This document shows, piece by piece, positions 28,842 to 38,149 of a stretch of DNA of 64,000 nt. A model generated the notes under the pieces. That model was not told the origin of the DNA, did no database searches, and worked only from the letters and a program-made list of their open reading frames with translations. Where the stretch lies: NCBI GenBank assembly GCA_029834535.1, contig JAQMWT010000046.1, forward strand, positions 1 through 64,000. The letters are read 5' to 3'. Each line of letters starts with the position of its first letter. The first letter of the stretch is position 1. Source of the stretch: Chrysophaeum taylorii. Taxonomy: Eukaryota; Sar; Pelagophyceae; Pelagomonadales; Pelagomonadaceae. A program made the translations under genes and the position numbers.

Positions 28842-30873
28842 CAGCGTTGGGAATTCACTTCAGCAAATGAACGTGAACCACTTCACCAGCCACGGAATAT
28901 TGGTGAATTGATTTGAAGTGAACACGTCACCCTACGTGGCCATCGTGAACCTTTGTGAAGTGAACGCCACTTTTTTTTTTTTTTTAAACGCCAGCGCCGG
29001 TCCCTGCCGCGCCCCGTCAGTTCCGTGCCCCCCGCGCGCTATTGCCTAGGTCTGGTGCTCTTAGATTCATTCGCGTTTCGCGGCGAAGGAGGAGATACCG
29101 TGGATGGGGTTCACTGTTTCTTACTTTAGGCGATGTGAACGACCGACCTCGGTATTTTCGTCTGGTTCTTCCTCATTAACCTCCATCTCCCTCTACCTGC
29201 TCTCGTCGTTTTTGAACTCGGTCTCGTGTCCGAGGTCCCTGTACTTAATGCGGGCCGCCGCAATGAAATTCTTGTTCATGCGCAGTAGGGCAACTTTGTC
29301 CGTCTCGTCCGCGCCGAGAAACGTGTTTCCCTCGGTCAGGACAAGATTTCCAATGCTCAGGCAGCGCTCACAGTAGCTCTGCGCGCCATGTGTACCAATT
29401 AAAAAAACCCTTAGAGGTTCTCGCCATATCCGGAAGGAACCCATACTGCTTCTTGGTGAGCGGTCGATACAGTTTTCCAACGTCGAGCACAGCCAGATCT
29501 GTGAAGCCGACTTCATCCTTCTTCTCAAGTTCAGGATAATGCTCTTTCCAGTTGAGCGATCTCGAGAGCCTGATCCATAGAGTGAAGGCCTGTTCAAATT
29601 CCACATTGAAATCGGGCATCTGGTTCTCAGGCATAGCAATAGAAGGCACGTCGCCACTAATGTCGTCCCAAGCGTCGGGTGCGTTGAGTGCCGCCAAGAG
29701 GCTGCGGGCAGGCGCAGGTTCGGAGGGCGGCGCAGACTCGGAGGAAGTCTTTGCCCTTTCGTGGTGGAATACAGTCCGTGCGTAAATCACATATTCTTCC
29801 TTGAGCAACTTCCTGGCCTGAGCTCTTTGATTGGACGACAGGTGCCGGCAGTTGATAGTCCGAAAGTCAAGAAGGAAGGCAATCAGCTCGCGATCGTTGA
29901 ATTCGTAGTCGAAGTGACGCACGTAGTTTTCATTATCCCCGCAAAACCGACGCTCACATTCGAGAATAGCCCGTTAAAGACAGATTTTGCCGGTCTCGCT
30001 GAGGTCGTCAACATCGACAGTCTTACGTGGCATGGATTTCGCAGTTATGTTCGGGAGATTGATGACTTCTAGCGTCCCAGCTCGCAGAGACTCGATCATG
30101 TTGTGCTTGATCAATGCGGCGCACGCCCCCAGGTATAAGTGTCCATGTTGCACGAAAACAACGGCCTCATCCGTTATAGCAAAAATCGCCTCGAATTCAG
30201 CCAACGCCACCCATGCTCATCACTGATTGTTCAGGGGAGTCCAATGTCGGTCGCCGTGTACAGTTTGAGCACGTGGTGCATACGCAGCAAGGAACGACTA
30301 AGTTGGTATCGCGCCCGGAAGCTCGTCTTATTGAGGTCGAACTTGAGCTTGAGCTTCGGCGATTTCCCCGGCTGTAATGGCAAAAGCGCATGCAGACTTC
30401 AAACTCCTTCAAACGTGTGTGCCGTAAGAAAAGTACTTGGCTCCGTCGTGGGCACTGTTCAGCAGCTCCTGGCCTGCTGGGAATGGATTAATCACCTACT
30501 TGCCTCTGGATCGTGTCAAGTCGCCACATGCCGCTGCCGAGATCTTTAAGATATCATGCACATGTCACACGCTTCGACCTCAACAAAAAATGCTTCGGCG
30601 ACGCCAATTGCAGCCCGGTCTTGAACATGGTTACTGCCGCCAAATCGATATCGATTCCCGCACGCTCCGCGACCACAGAACGGAGCAGGGAAGCCGTGCC
30701 GGAATCGGTTCCGTCGTCAGCTGGAACGAGGCCCACGCACACCGTCTCAACGCCACTCCAATCGGGCCAGATGAAGGATAGGCAAATGGCCTGTCGCTTG
30801 AACTTATCCTTGGGTGTCCCGCCGTCATGCAGCACCTGGGCGAATGGATTGCCGAAAGCCGCTTCATAAATAA

Positions 30874-33074
30874 CAAGTGCAGGCCAGTAAGTTCACCTAG
30901 TCCCAATCTCTAACCCCAGTAAGTTCACCTGGTCCCAGTAAGTTTCATATAAGTTCACCTTGTCAGTAAGTTCACCTAACTCACACCAACTCCTTTGAGC
31001 TCGTCGCTCTCGCCTCCGCCAATCTAAGCTGCTTTGATCCGCACGCGCCGCCAACCTTTGAGTTTACTCTAAAAGCCCTTTACTCTAAAAACCCCAGTAT
31101 GTTCACCTGGTCCCAGTTTCACCTGGTCACTCAGTTCACCTAGTCCCAATCTCAAACCCCAGTAAGTTCACGTGGTCCCAGCAAGTTCACCTATAGTGCG
31201 CGTGTAGACGCCGGGAGGGGGCTTATCGGTATTGCGCAGCATGTGTGGGGTAGGGTGGAGTCGTCGACTCAGAAGAGCATATTCTCGGGGTTGCCGATCG
31301 ACAGAGAGCCACGTAGAGCTGGACGTGACAGAAGACGGGCTTGTGGGCAAGAGGACGCGGACCTCGCGGGGCGTCTGGTCCTGGCTCTTGTTGATCGTTT
31401 GGCGTAGGCGGGCCTTAAGGGATACAGGTTGGAGGAGCCTCGGTGACAACGACACGATCGATCTGGTACCGTTGCAGTGGCCGTGCAACGGGTCGAGGTT
31501 GCGAAGACTTTAAGCTCGCGATCAAAGTCAGCATGCCGTTGGTTGTCAGGGAGTTGAAAACTCGACTGTAAAGAGCGAGGCGTCGGCTTCCGACCCAACC
31601 TAGTCGGCCGAAAAGAACTCCGACGCCTCGTCTCCGGGAAAAAAAGGGAGCGGTCATGCGCGCGGCGTTGTCAGCATCGACAACATCGTTTCGACGGGGC
31701 GTGAGAATGGCGCGCTGAAAGAGCCGCCGCGGGTCGTGGAAATAGTCTGCGAGGTCGCCGTAGACGGCTTGGAGGATCACTGCCTGGCTCTCGCGCCTAC
31801 CTGATCCTTACTCTCGTGCCTACCTGATCCTTACCCTAAATCGAGGGGCAAACAGACACAAAAACGGGCAAACAGACACATCCTTCATGCCCCCCACACA
31901 CACCCCCCTCTTAGCAGTCCTAACTACTAATCGACAGATGTTTGTCTGTCTGTCTGTTTGTTTGTTTGTCCCTCGATTTAGGGTAATGATCAGGTAGGCG
32001 CGAGAGTAAGGATCAGGTAGGCGCGAGAGCCAGACAGTGATCCTCCAAGCCGTCTACGGCGACCTCGCAGACTATTTCCACGACCCGCGGCGGCTCTTTT
32101 AGCCAGCGCGCCATTCTCACGCCCCGTCGAAACGATGTTGTCGATGCTGACAACGCCGCGCGCATGACCGCTCCCTTTTTTTCCCGGAGACGAGGCGTCG
32201 GAGTTCTTTTCGGCCGACTAGGTTGGGTCGGAAGCCGACGCCTCGCTCTTTACAGTCGAGTTTTCAACTCCCTGACAACCAACGGCATGCTGACTTTGAT
32301 CGCGAGCTTAAAGTCTTCGCAACCTCGACCCGTTGCACGGCCACTGCAACGGTACCAGATCGATCGTGTCGTTGTCACCGAGGCTCCTCCAACCTGTATC
32401 CCTTAAGGCCCGCCTACGCCAAACGATCAACAAGAGCCAGGACCAGACGCCCCGCGAGGTCCGCGTCCTCTTGCCCACAAGCCCGTCTTCTGTCACGTCC
32501 AGCTCTACGTGGCTCTCTGTCGATCGGCAACCCCGAGAATATGCTCTTCTGAGTCGACGACTCCACCCTACCCCACACATGCTGCGCAATACCGATAAGC
32601 CCCCTCCCGGCGTCTACACGCGCACTATAGGTGAACTTGCTGGGACCACGTGAACTTACTGGGGTTTGAGATTGGGACTAGGTGAACTGAGTGACCAGGT
32701 GAAACTGGGACCAGGTGAACATACTGGGGTTTTTAGAGTAAAGGGCTTTTAGAGTAAACTCAAAGGTTGGCGGCGCGTGCGGATCAAAGCAGCTTAGATT
32801 GGCGGAGGCGAGAGCGACGAGCTCAAAGGAGTTGGTGTGAGTTAGGTGAACTTACTGACAAGGTGAACTTATATGAAACTTACTGGGACCAGGTGAACTT
32901 ACTGGGGTTAGAGATTGGGACTAGGTGAACTTACTGGCCTGCCCTTGTCGACCTTTAAAGACAAACAGACAAACCACACACACACACACCCCTCTTAGCA
33001 GTCGACATTTAAAGACAAACAGACAAACAAACAAACAGACAAACAGACAAACATCTGTCGATTAGTAGTTAGGA
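30874..33074 (-). mobile_element. Helitron-like element (copy C) inside the hAT, itself split by copy D
   Basis: On the minus strand it starts TCCTAACTACTAATCG (33074) and ends GGCCTGCACTTG (30874). It lies between hAT codons: host G^T on the minus strand, no duplication. Net of copy D it is 1171 bp. It has the 5' minisatellite, the helicase remnant (ILQAVYGDLADYFHDP, RAILTPRRNDVVD, TINKSQ) and the 3' GTAAGTTCACCTGGTCCC tract. Decayed, non-autonomous. Confidence 0.85.
31918..32947 (+). mobile_element. Helitron-like element (copy D), opposite orientation, nested in copy C
   Basis: Starts TCCTAACTACTAATCG at 31918 and ends GGCCTGCCCTTG at 32947 (1030 bp). It interrupts a minisatellite unit of copy C: left flank ...CTTAGCAG, right flank TCGACCTTTAAAGAC, restoring CTTAGCAG^TCGACC. 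Target again G^T. Because C and D are near-identical and opposed, the locus forms an inverted repeat with ~1 kb arms. Confidence 0.88.
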
Positions 33075-33943
33075 CACTCCGTAACGACGTGCTTCAAGAT
33101 TCGAACAAAGCAACGATATTCAGCGTCCACCCATTCGAACAGCGCTTTTCGAGTCATGATCGGGCACTTGGCTTTCCCGCCACCGCCGCGGTAATACGCC
33201 TCAATTAGGTTGCGATGATCTTCGTCGTCAAATGTGCGCTTGGAAATCCGCTGCGACGTGTACACGTAGTGCCGAGCCGAGAACGCCATCAGGGAAGAGT
33301 GCTTTGCCTGGCTGGGCATGGCCATGAAGTATCTCGTAATATCCGATTTGCCCTTCGAGGCCGCCACAACGCCCACGGTCGTCGTCATAACGCCCTCCTT
33401 TTCTTGGTCTGTCTTCAGTTTCTTGGTGAGCTGTTGACGTCCCAGCTCATCCTCCGGATGCGCAGCCTTGAAGTGGGCAAGAGGCTTTGTCGTCTGCCAC
33501 GTGCCTTTCTTGAAGTCTCTCGTCACCTTCAGGCGCTCCCAGCACCGGATACACACATGCGTCGCCTTCTCACTGACGCGGTCAGGATGATATTCCTTCA
33601 GTCGACGCACGCAGTCCCACACCTTGTAAAAACCTGGTTGATCGTCCACTTTTGCCGGGTGTGTTCCACGTCACAACATCGACGTCGCAATCGGCTCGTT
33701 CTTGTGAACTTCCTCCTTCTGTTCCGCGTTTAAATTCCTCCTCATCATCGACATTATTCTCCACCTCCAGGTAGCGCGGCTCGAGTTGGCTCATCATACG
33801 GGGTCGTCAGCCAAAGTGAATGAACGTGAAGTGAACATTGGACTTCGGACGGAAGTTTTCGGTGAAGTGAAGTGAATTGAAGTGAAGTGAACCAAATTGA
33901 GTGAACCTATTTGTGAAGTGAGCCCAGTGAATTCCCAACGGTG

Positions 33944-34302
33944 GTTGTTTTTCATTTTTTTTTGTTCTTACGTCAAAAATTTCGTTGATAATGTGGTGAC
34001 GTCAAGAATGGTCGTTACCCCTCCACCAAACTCTTTCATTTGAATGCTCCCAAAATTACAGAATCATACTAGTCTACTACATTAGCAATTCAATTGACCC
34101 GAACGTCCGATTGTTTAAAATGGCCAGATATGTACAGGAAATTCGAGAGGGTAAGCATCAGGGAAGTGGTGTCAGCGTAGGCGGTCGGATCTTCGGGCTG
34201 GGCTGAGGTGGTTGACAACCAACCCAAGCTTTCGCTACCGCCTTCGCCTTCGCCACCGCCGCCTTCGCCTCGGCCGTTGTTGCTGTTGTTGTTGTTGTTG
34301 AT
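33944..34302. other. Intergenic, no gene recognised
   Basis: AT-rich 5' region of the following gene, with a (GTT)n run at 34275-34300 right before its start codon. Confidence 0.5.
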
Positions 34303-36435
34303 ATGCATGTGCGGGTCGTGTTTACCCTCGTGGTCGTACAGTGCTCGACGGTGCAGCGACGGCGCGAGATCGCGCGCCGCGGAGGGGGGGTGGACGTGCT
34401 CGAGGAGGATGAGGAGGAGGAGGTGTTCAGCTGGCGGTCGTGCGAGAACTGGGAGAAGGTGTTGACGCAGGCGCAGCGGCACGTGTCGGCGTTGCGGTCC
34501 CAGCTGGACAGCTACCTGCGGATCGGGTACGCGACGGCGGAGGACGCGTCGGCGGCGTGCGGAGCCTTGTACCGGTTGGCGGAAATCTGGGACGACGACG
34601 CGCGGCTCTTAGAGGAGCGCGGCCTAGCGCAGTTGCTGGAAGTGGTCGAGTTGAGGGCTGGGGAATTGGGGGCCGCCGATGCGGCGCGGTGCGCGTGGGC
34701 GCTCGGGGTGCTGGGGTTCCAGGGGCCGGAGTCGGTGCTGGGCGAGCTCGAGTCGGCGTGCTCGAGGGCGGTGTCGGAAGGCGAATGCGACGCTGGCGTC
34801 GCGGCGGCCGCGTGCCGGGCGTTCGCGTGCGCGAGCGCCGTGTTTGGACCCGAGGTCGGCGCGACGCTGCGGGGGGCGGTCGCGCGGGCGCTTTTGGAGC
34901 GTCGCGTGGCTCCGCGGACTTCGACCGAGCTCGCGGACCTCGCGGCGAGCTTGACGGCGGCGAGGTCCGACGAGGAGGACGCCGAGGAGGACGAGCGGGT
35001 CGTGGAGGCATTGGGGGCCGCGACCATCGACGACCTCGAGCTTCCCGCGCTGCCGACGCTCGCGGTCGCGCTGGGAAAGCTGACCCCGACGAACGCGACG
35101 TGGCTCGGCGGTACTCTAGACCGGCTCGCGGCTCGCGCGGCCGCGCTTCGGGAGCTCGTCGCGGCGGACGAGCGGTTGACTGCGTCGGTCGCCTGGGGCC
35201 TCGCGAGGGGGGGAAGGACCGACGAGGCCGGCCGCCTCCTCGACGTCTTCCTGCACCGCGTGTTTCGCGACGACAAGCTCGTTCTCGACGACGCGACCGA
35301 CGCGACGAGGCTCGCGTGGGCTCTCGCCACGGCGTTGCCGTCGAGCGACCGAGCGCGATTGGTGTGTCGCGCGGCTGTTGCCGACGCCGCGGGCCGCCTC
35401 GACGACTTCGACTACGCCCAACGCGCGCGCATCTTGTGGGCCGCGGCCGTGATGGAGGCCGGCCCCGCCGACGGCGGCGCTCGTTGGCTCGCGTCGCTCG
35501 ACGACGACGCCGACGAGGCCGACCGGTTCGCTGCCGGCGTCGGCAGCCTCCGTGCCTCTCTCGAGGAGAAGGGCGGCACCTTCGCGGCCGTCTGCCGCGC
35601 CTCCTGGGCTGCGACGACCCTCGGCGCGCCGAGCGCCGTTCTCTGCTCTCTCGCGGACGATCTGGCTGCCGACGAGGCCGGCTTTTTCGTCGACCCCGTG
35701 GATGCTGTCGGGGCACTGTGGGCCTCGGCGCGCCTCGCGGGACCCGCTGCCTTTGGCCTGCCGGCGCCCCCCCCCCCAGCGGCACGCCTGGCCGCGCGCG
35801 TCCTGGACGCCCTCGACGACCGCCTCGACGACCGCCTCGTAGCTCGCGCGGTCGTGTCGGCCGCGGCCGTCGGCGCGCGCGCGCCCGCGCGCCTCGCGTG
35901 CCCCCAGCGCCTCGTGCGCCTCGCGCACCACGACGTCGACGAGGCCGCCGCATTCGCGCGCGCTGTCTCCGTCTCTTCGCGGGACGTCGTCGAGCCCCTG
36001 ACGCTGCCGCCCGCCGACGCCGCCGCGCTCGCCGAGGCCGCTCCAGCGCTCGTCGCCGCCCTCGACGAAACTGCCGCCGAGGCCGTCCCCGAGCTCTCGC
36101 CCGACGCCCTCGCCAAACTTTCGCGCGCCTACGCCGCGAGCGGCCGCCGCGCCCCCGCCCTCGCCGCGGCGCTCGACGCCGCGCTCTACGCCGACCGTCT
36201 CCGCCCGCAAAAGCGCGACCTCGTCGAGCTCGCCGCTGCCAAGACCACTCTAGCGAGGCTCCGCCACCTCGACGACGAGCCGAGGCCGCGCTTCAACCGC
36301 ATCCACAACTTCCTCCGCTCCATGTTCAAGCTCTCCGGCAGACCGCCCCCCCCCGACCCCATCAAACACGCCAGAAAGACGCGAGACGAGACCCCGACAC
36401 TTCCGGAGAGACAAGTCGAGACAACGTCCGCGTGA
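34303..36435 (+). CDS. Helical-repeat protein, OPR/FASTK-like organelle RNA factor (tentative)
   Basis: 710 residues from ATG 34303. The N-terminus (MHVRVVFTLVVVQC) could be a signal peptide, followed by a basic stretch, consistent with complex-plastid import. The bulk is a run of Ala/Leu-rich helical repeats with the recurring phrase AxxAWALxxLG: AADAARCAWALGVLGF, TDATRLAWALATALP, AQRARILWAAAVM, DAVGALWASARL. This phrase is typical of octotricopeptide/FAST-kinase-like and related organelle RNA-binding proteins. No C-terminal RAP domain is visible. GC at third positions is extreme, producing long antisense frames. It is the only intact host gene between the hAT and copia elements. Function in organelle transcript processing is inference. 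Confidence 0.6.
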   Translation: MHVRVVFTLVVVQCSTVQRRREIARRGGGVDVLEEDEEEEVFSWRSCENWEKVLTQAQRHVSALRSQLDSYLRIGYATAEDASAACGALYRLAEIWDDDARLLEERGLAQLLEVVELRAGELGAADAARCAWALGVLGFQGPESVLGELESACSRAVSEGECDAGVAAAACRAFACASAVFGPEVGATLRGAVARALLERRVAPRTSTELADLAASLTAARSDEEDAEEDERVVEALGAATIDDLELPALPTLAVALGKLTPTNATWLGGTLDRLAARAAALRELVAADERLTASVAWGLARGGRTDEAGRLLDVFLHRVFRDDKLVLDDATDATRLAWALATALPSSDRARLVCRAAVADAAGRLDDFDYAQRARILWAAAVMEAGPADGGARWLASLDDDADEADRFAAGVGSLRASLEEKGGTFAAVCRASWAATTLGAPSAVLCSLADDLAADEAGFFVDPVDAVGALWASARLAGPAAFGLPAPPPPAARLAARVLDALDDRLDDRLVARAVVSAAAVGARAPARLACPQRLVRLAHHDVDEAAAFARAVSVSSRDVVEPLTLPPADAAALAEAAPALVAALDETAAEAVPELSPDALAKLSRAYAASGRRAPALAAALDAALYADRLRPQKRDLVELAAAKTTLARLRHLDDEPRPRFNRIHNFLRSMFKLSGRPPPPDPIKHARKTRDETPTLPERQVETTSA

Positions 36436-36699
36436 CGTCGATGATGATGATGCTGATGATACTACCACCCCGCGCGCGCGACTTTTTTTTTCGAGGGAGA
36501 AAGAGGGAGAGAGAACGCGCGCCGCTCTTCTGACGAATCATTTTGGAAAGGAGCCCAACAAAATCGAGACCCCTTGAGGATATTATGACTGTTGTTGTTA
36601 TGATGATGATGATGATGATTGCTTCGGTGCGGTAAACGGCGGGAGGGCAGAAGGTACTGTATGGCGAAGTTGTCACTTGGGACTGATGAAAATGTGTCC
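36436..36699. other. Gene 3' flank with low-complexity DNA
   Basis: Contains a (GAT)n run, a T-run and a second (GAT)n run up to the start of the copia LTR. No gene seen. Confidence 0.5.
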
Positions 36700-38149
36700 T
36701 GCAGAGCATCTAGCAAGCAGTGGTAAGTCACCTCTCGGGAAACCATCCCGTCTCATCGTGACTGGGAAACCATCCCGTCTCATCGTGAACGTCTGGCAGG
36801 TTAATTCGGGGAATGAAAGGTATGTTCCCTATATCCTCAGAACACGACAGGCGGCATCTAGCAGTGTAGTGTAGTAGCACTACAAGTGCAGGCCAGTAAG
36901 TTCACATATCTCTAACCCCAGTAAGTTCACCTGGTCCCAGTAAGCTCACCTAGTCCCAATCTCTAACCCCAGTAAGTTCGGAGTAAGCCCACTCGTGCTC
37001 ACACCCACTCACCCCACTCTCCTTCGAGCTCGTCGCTCTCGCCTCCGCCAATCTAAGCTGCTTTGATCCGCACGCGCCGCTAACCTTTGAGTTTACTCTA
37101 AAACCCCCAGTAAGTTCACCTGGTCCCAGTAAGTTCACCTGGTCACTATATTCACCTATCCCAATCTCAAACCCCAGTAAGTTCACCTGGTCCCAGTATG
37201 TTCACCTACAGTGCGCGTGTAGACGCCAGGAGGGGGCTTATCGGTATTGCGGAGCACGTGTGAGGTAGGGTGGAGTCGTCGACTCAGAAGAGCATATTCT
37301 CGGGGTTGCCGATCGACAGAGAGCCACGTAGAGCTGGACGTGACAGAAGACGGGCTTGTGGGCAAGAGGACGCCGACCTCGCGGGGCGTCTGGCCCTGGC
37401 TCTTGGTGATCGTTTGGCGTCGGCGGGCCTTACGGGATACAGGTTGGAGGAGCCTCGGTGCCAACGACACGATCGATCATGTATCTGGTACCGTTGCAGT
37501 GGCCGTGCGACGGGTCGAGATTGCGAAGACCTTAAGCTCGCGCTCAAAGTCAGCACGCCGTTGGTTGTCAGGGAGTTGAAAACTCGACTGTAAAGAGCGA
37601 GGCGTCGGCTTCCGACCCAACCTAGTCGGCCGAAAAGAACTCCGACGCCTCGTCTTCGGGAAAAAAAGGCCGCGGTCATGCGCGCGTTGTCAGCATCGAC
37701 AACATCGTTTCGACGGGGCGTGAGAATGGCGCGCTGAAAGAGCCGCCGCGGGTCGTGGAAATAGTCTGCGAGGTCGCCGTAGACGGCTTGGAAGATCACT
37801 GTCTGGCTCTCGCGCCTACCTGATCCTTACTCTCGCGCCTTGATCCTTACCCTAAATCGAGGGACAGACAGACAGCCCACACACACCCCCCCCTCTTAGC
37901 AGTCGACATTTAAAGACAGACAGACAGACAAACAGACAAACAGACAAACATCTGTCGATTAGTAGTTAGGACACGAGAACGGTTAAGTATATAGTGCTAC
38001 ATACCTTGGGACGGGCTATAGACCATGATGATGAGCGTAGGCAACAAATCAGAGGACTATTAGATTGTGTAAAAAGGAAGAAGAAGGGTAAGGAAGAGAT
38101 CACGTTCTCAACGGACGGATAAGGGTAAGAGGCAGCAGATTTCTCTGCA
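36700..38149 (-). repeat. 3' LTR of copia element 1 (split by a Helitron-like copy)
   Basis: Begins TGCAGAGCATC and ends TTTCTCTGCA on plus; about 361 bp once the 1089 bp Helitron insertion is set aside. Homologous in the same orientation to 50067-50380. Includes a local 27 bp duplication (GGGAAACCATCCCGTCTCAT). Confidence 0.85.
36883..37971 (-). mobile_element. Helitron-like element (copy E) inside the copia LTR
   Basis: 1089 bp; minus-strand start TCCTAACTACTAATCG (37971), end GGCCTGCACTTG (36883). The other LTR supplies the empty site: GAACTA^CACGAGAA at about 50203 against GCACTA[element]CACGAGAA here, so there is no target duplication and the minus-strand target is G^T. It keeps helicase C-terminal traces (RAILTPRRNDVVD, TITKSQGQT) in scattered frames. 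Insertion is younger than the copia element. Confidence 0.9.

Larger units (their letters stand above)
29130..33797 (-). pseudogene. hAT transposase, broken
   Basis: The N-terminus (ATG 33797) leads into a BED zinc finger: ATHVCIRCWERLKV, then GTWQTTKPLAHFKAAHP, giving the C-x2-C...H-x4-H ligands. The coding sequence is interrupted at 33075 by the Helitron-like element and resumes at 30873 (EAAFGNPFAQVLHDGG). The C-terminal dimerisation region is present at about 29250-29400: SYCERCLSIGNLVLTEG then ALLRMNKNFIAA, matching the family's SxxERxFSxxG...LxxN pattern. The reading frame changes at least once near 33650 and several times in the lower half, so it is inactive. The two TIR-linked halves and the split BED/dimerisation parts confirm the superfamily. 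Confidence 0.8.
28842..33943 (-). mobile_element. hAT DNA transposon with TIRs and 8 bp TSD, carrying nested Helitron-like elements
   Basis: Termini CAGCGTTGGGAATTCACT (left) and, inverted, CACCGTTGGGAATTCACT (right) match at 17 of 18 positions. Flanking 8-mers are GCTGTTTT (28834-28841) and GTTGTTTT (33944-33951), a TSD with one difference. Subterminal DNA on both sides repeats GTGAAGTGAA-type motifs, as hAT transposases bind. Inside is a broken transposase on the minus strand and a 2.2 kb Helitron-like insertion (30874-33074). Without that insertion the element would be about 2.9 kb, normal for a hAT. Confidence 0.88.

Noticed and set aside
28397-28911. Short frames before the hAT element
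   Set aside because: They run through GA-rich and (GCG)n low-complexity DNA and have no family signature.
30874-33074. Palindromic gene duplication or foldback transposon
   Set aside because: Both arms have full Helitron-type ends, and the inner one cleanly interrupts a minisatellite unit, so nested insertion explains it.
33060-33074. TTAGG at the element end as telomeric repeat
   Set aside because: Single occurrence per copy and part of the conserved Helitron-type terminus, not a tandem array.
34427-36210. Long antisense frames (up to 508 codons) opposite the helical-repeat gene
   Set aside because: Their residues are almost all Arg, Pro, Ala and Gly, as expected from antisense of very GC-rich coding DNA; no domain and no support.
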